From: Diplocloster hominis
GTDB taxonomy: Bacteria; Bacillota; Clostridia; Lachnospirales; Lachnospiraceae
Reading direction: 5' to 3'
Length of the DNA: 64,000 bases
NCBI RefSeq assembly: GCF_032380655.1
Contig: NZ_JAWDIY010000021.1
Coordinates: 30,319-94,318, forward strand
In this document: positions 63,951 through 64,000 of the stretch, piece by piece
Layout: each line of letters begins with the position of its first letter
Position numbering within the stretch: the first letter of the stretch is position 1
The notes under the pieces: model-generated
What the model was told of the DNA's origin: nothing
What the model saw: the letters and a program-made list of their open reading frames with translations, nothing else
Database searches by the model: none
Translations under genes and position numbers: made by a program

Positions 63951-64000
63951 ATGTCTAAAACTACAATGACAGGGAATCAAAAACATATGACTTTGGACGA
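63951..64000 (+). mobile_element. Start of a probable IS30-family transposase gene
   Basis: ATG at 63951 with AAAGAGGT upstream opens MSKTTMTGNQKHMTLD and runs off the window. KHMTLDD is how many IS30-type transposases begin, just before their helix-turn-helix. With 16 codons visible this is a pointer rather than proof. It is the only plus-strand start at this end and is beyond the rpsO promoter region. Confidence 0.55.

Overview
The window looks like chromosome from a spore-forming member of the Clostridia, most likely Lachnospiraceae. The evidence is a complete spoIIIAA-AH operon, a cotJABC spore-coat operon, Shine-Dalgarno-led genes, moderate GC, ATPase-less carbohydrate ABC operons with YesM/YesN-type two-component systems, and large LamG/FIVAR surface proteins. 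Almost everything is on the minus strand. The exceptions are one two-component pair (54.1-57.5 kb) and a transposase start at the right edge.

Layout. 1-4456: 5' part of a large secreted repeat protein. 5.4-13.6 kb: Nudix hydrolase, a truncated remnant, an FtsW-type SEDS protein, a membrane GDPD, an NhaC antiporter, a metallophosphoesterase and a DUF4474-like protein. 13.9-20.7 kb: sugar ABC operon (binding protein, two permeases) followed by its sensor kinase and AraC-type regulator. 21-27.8 kb: one 2275-residue secreted multidomain glycosidase-like protein. 28-34 kb: cotJA-B-C behind an oxidative pentose phosphate operon (pgl-gnd-zwf-rpiA). 34.4-40.3 kb: galM, asd, argH, deoB. 41-46.3 kb: spoIIIAA-AH. 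46.9-53.7 kb: a second sugar locus (binding protein, two permeases, an ADP-ribosylglycohydrolase-fold enzyme) with a divergent two-component system. 57.9-60.9 kb: a visibly AT-rich two-gene island, a HEPN-like small protein plus a KGGVGR-type double P-loop ATPase, resembling a defence module. 61-63.7 kb: pnp and rpsO. 63951 onward: start of a probable IS30-family transposase.

The most unusual content lies between genes. Six long palindromic elements (called LPE-1 to LPE-6 here, 243-460 bp) sit in intergenic gaps. Five of the six begin at a GCAGG boundary (LPE-4 is divergent there), and the other end is GGCCC in five and GGACC in LPE-2. Four (LPE-2 to LPE-5, 289-294 bp) share a conserved asymmetric core, while their outer arms of about 65 bp differ from copy to copy yet stay self-complementary. 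LPE-6 folds into a branched structure. LPE-4 and LPE-5 lie in opposite orientation around an AT-rich minisatellite of about 61-bp period, and together they split the second sugar operon. A smaller repeated hairpin that carries a Shine-Dalgarno sequence precedes pgl, zwf and spoIIIAF, and spoIIIAC has a tandemly duplicated hairpin/SD leader with a 9-codon reading frame.

All family assignments are from reading the sequence; no database search was run.
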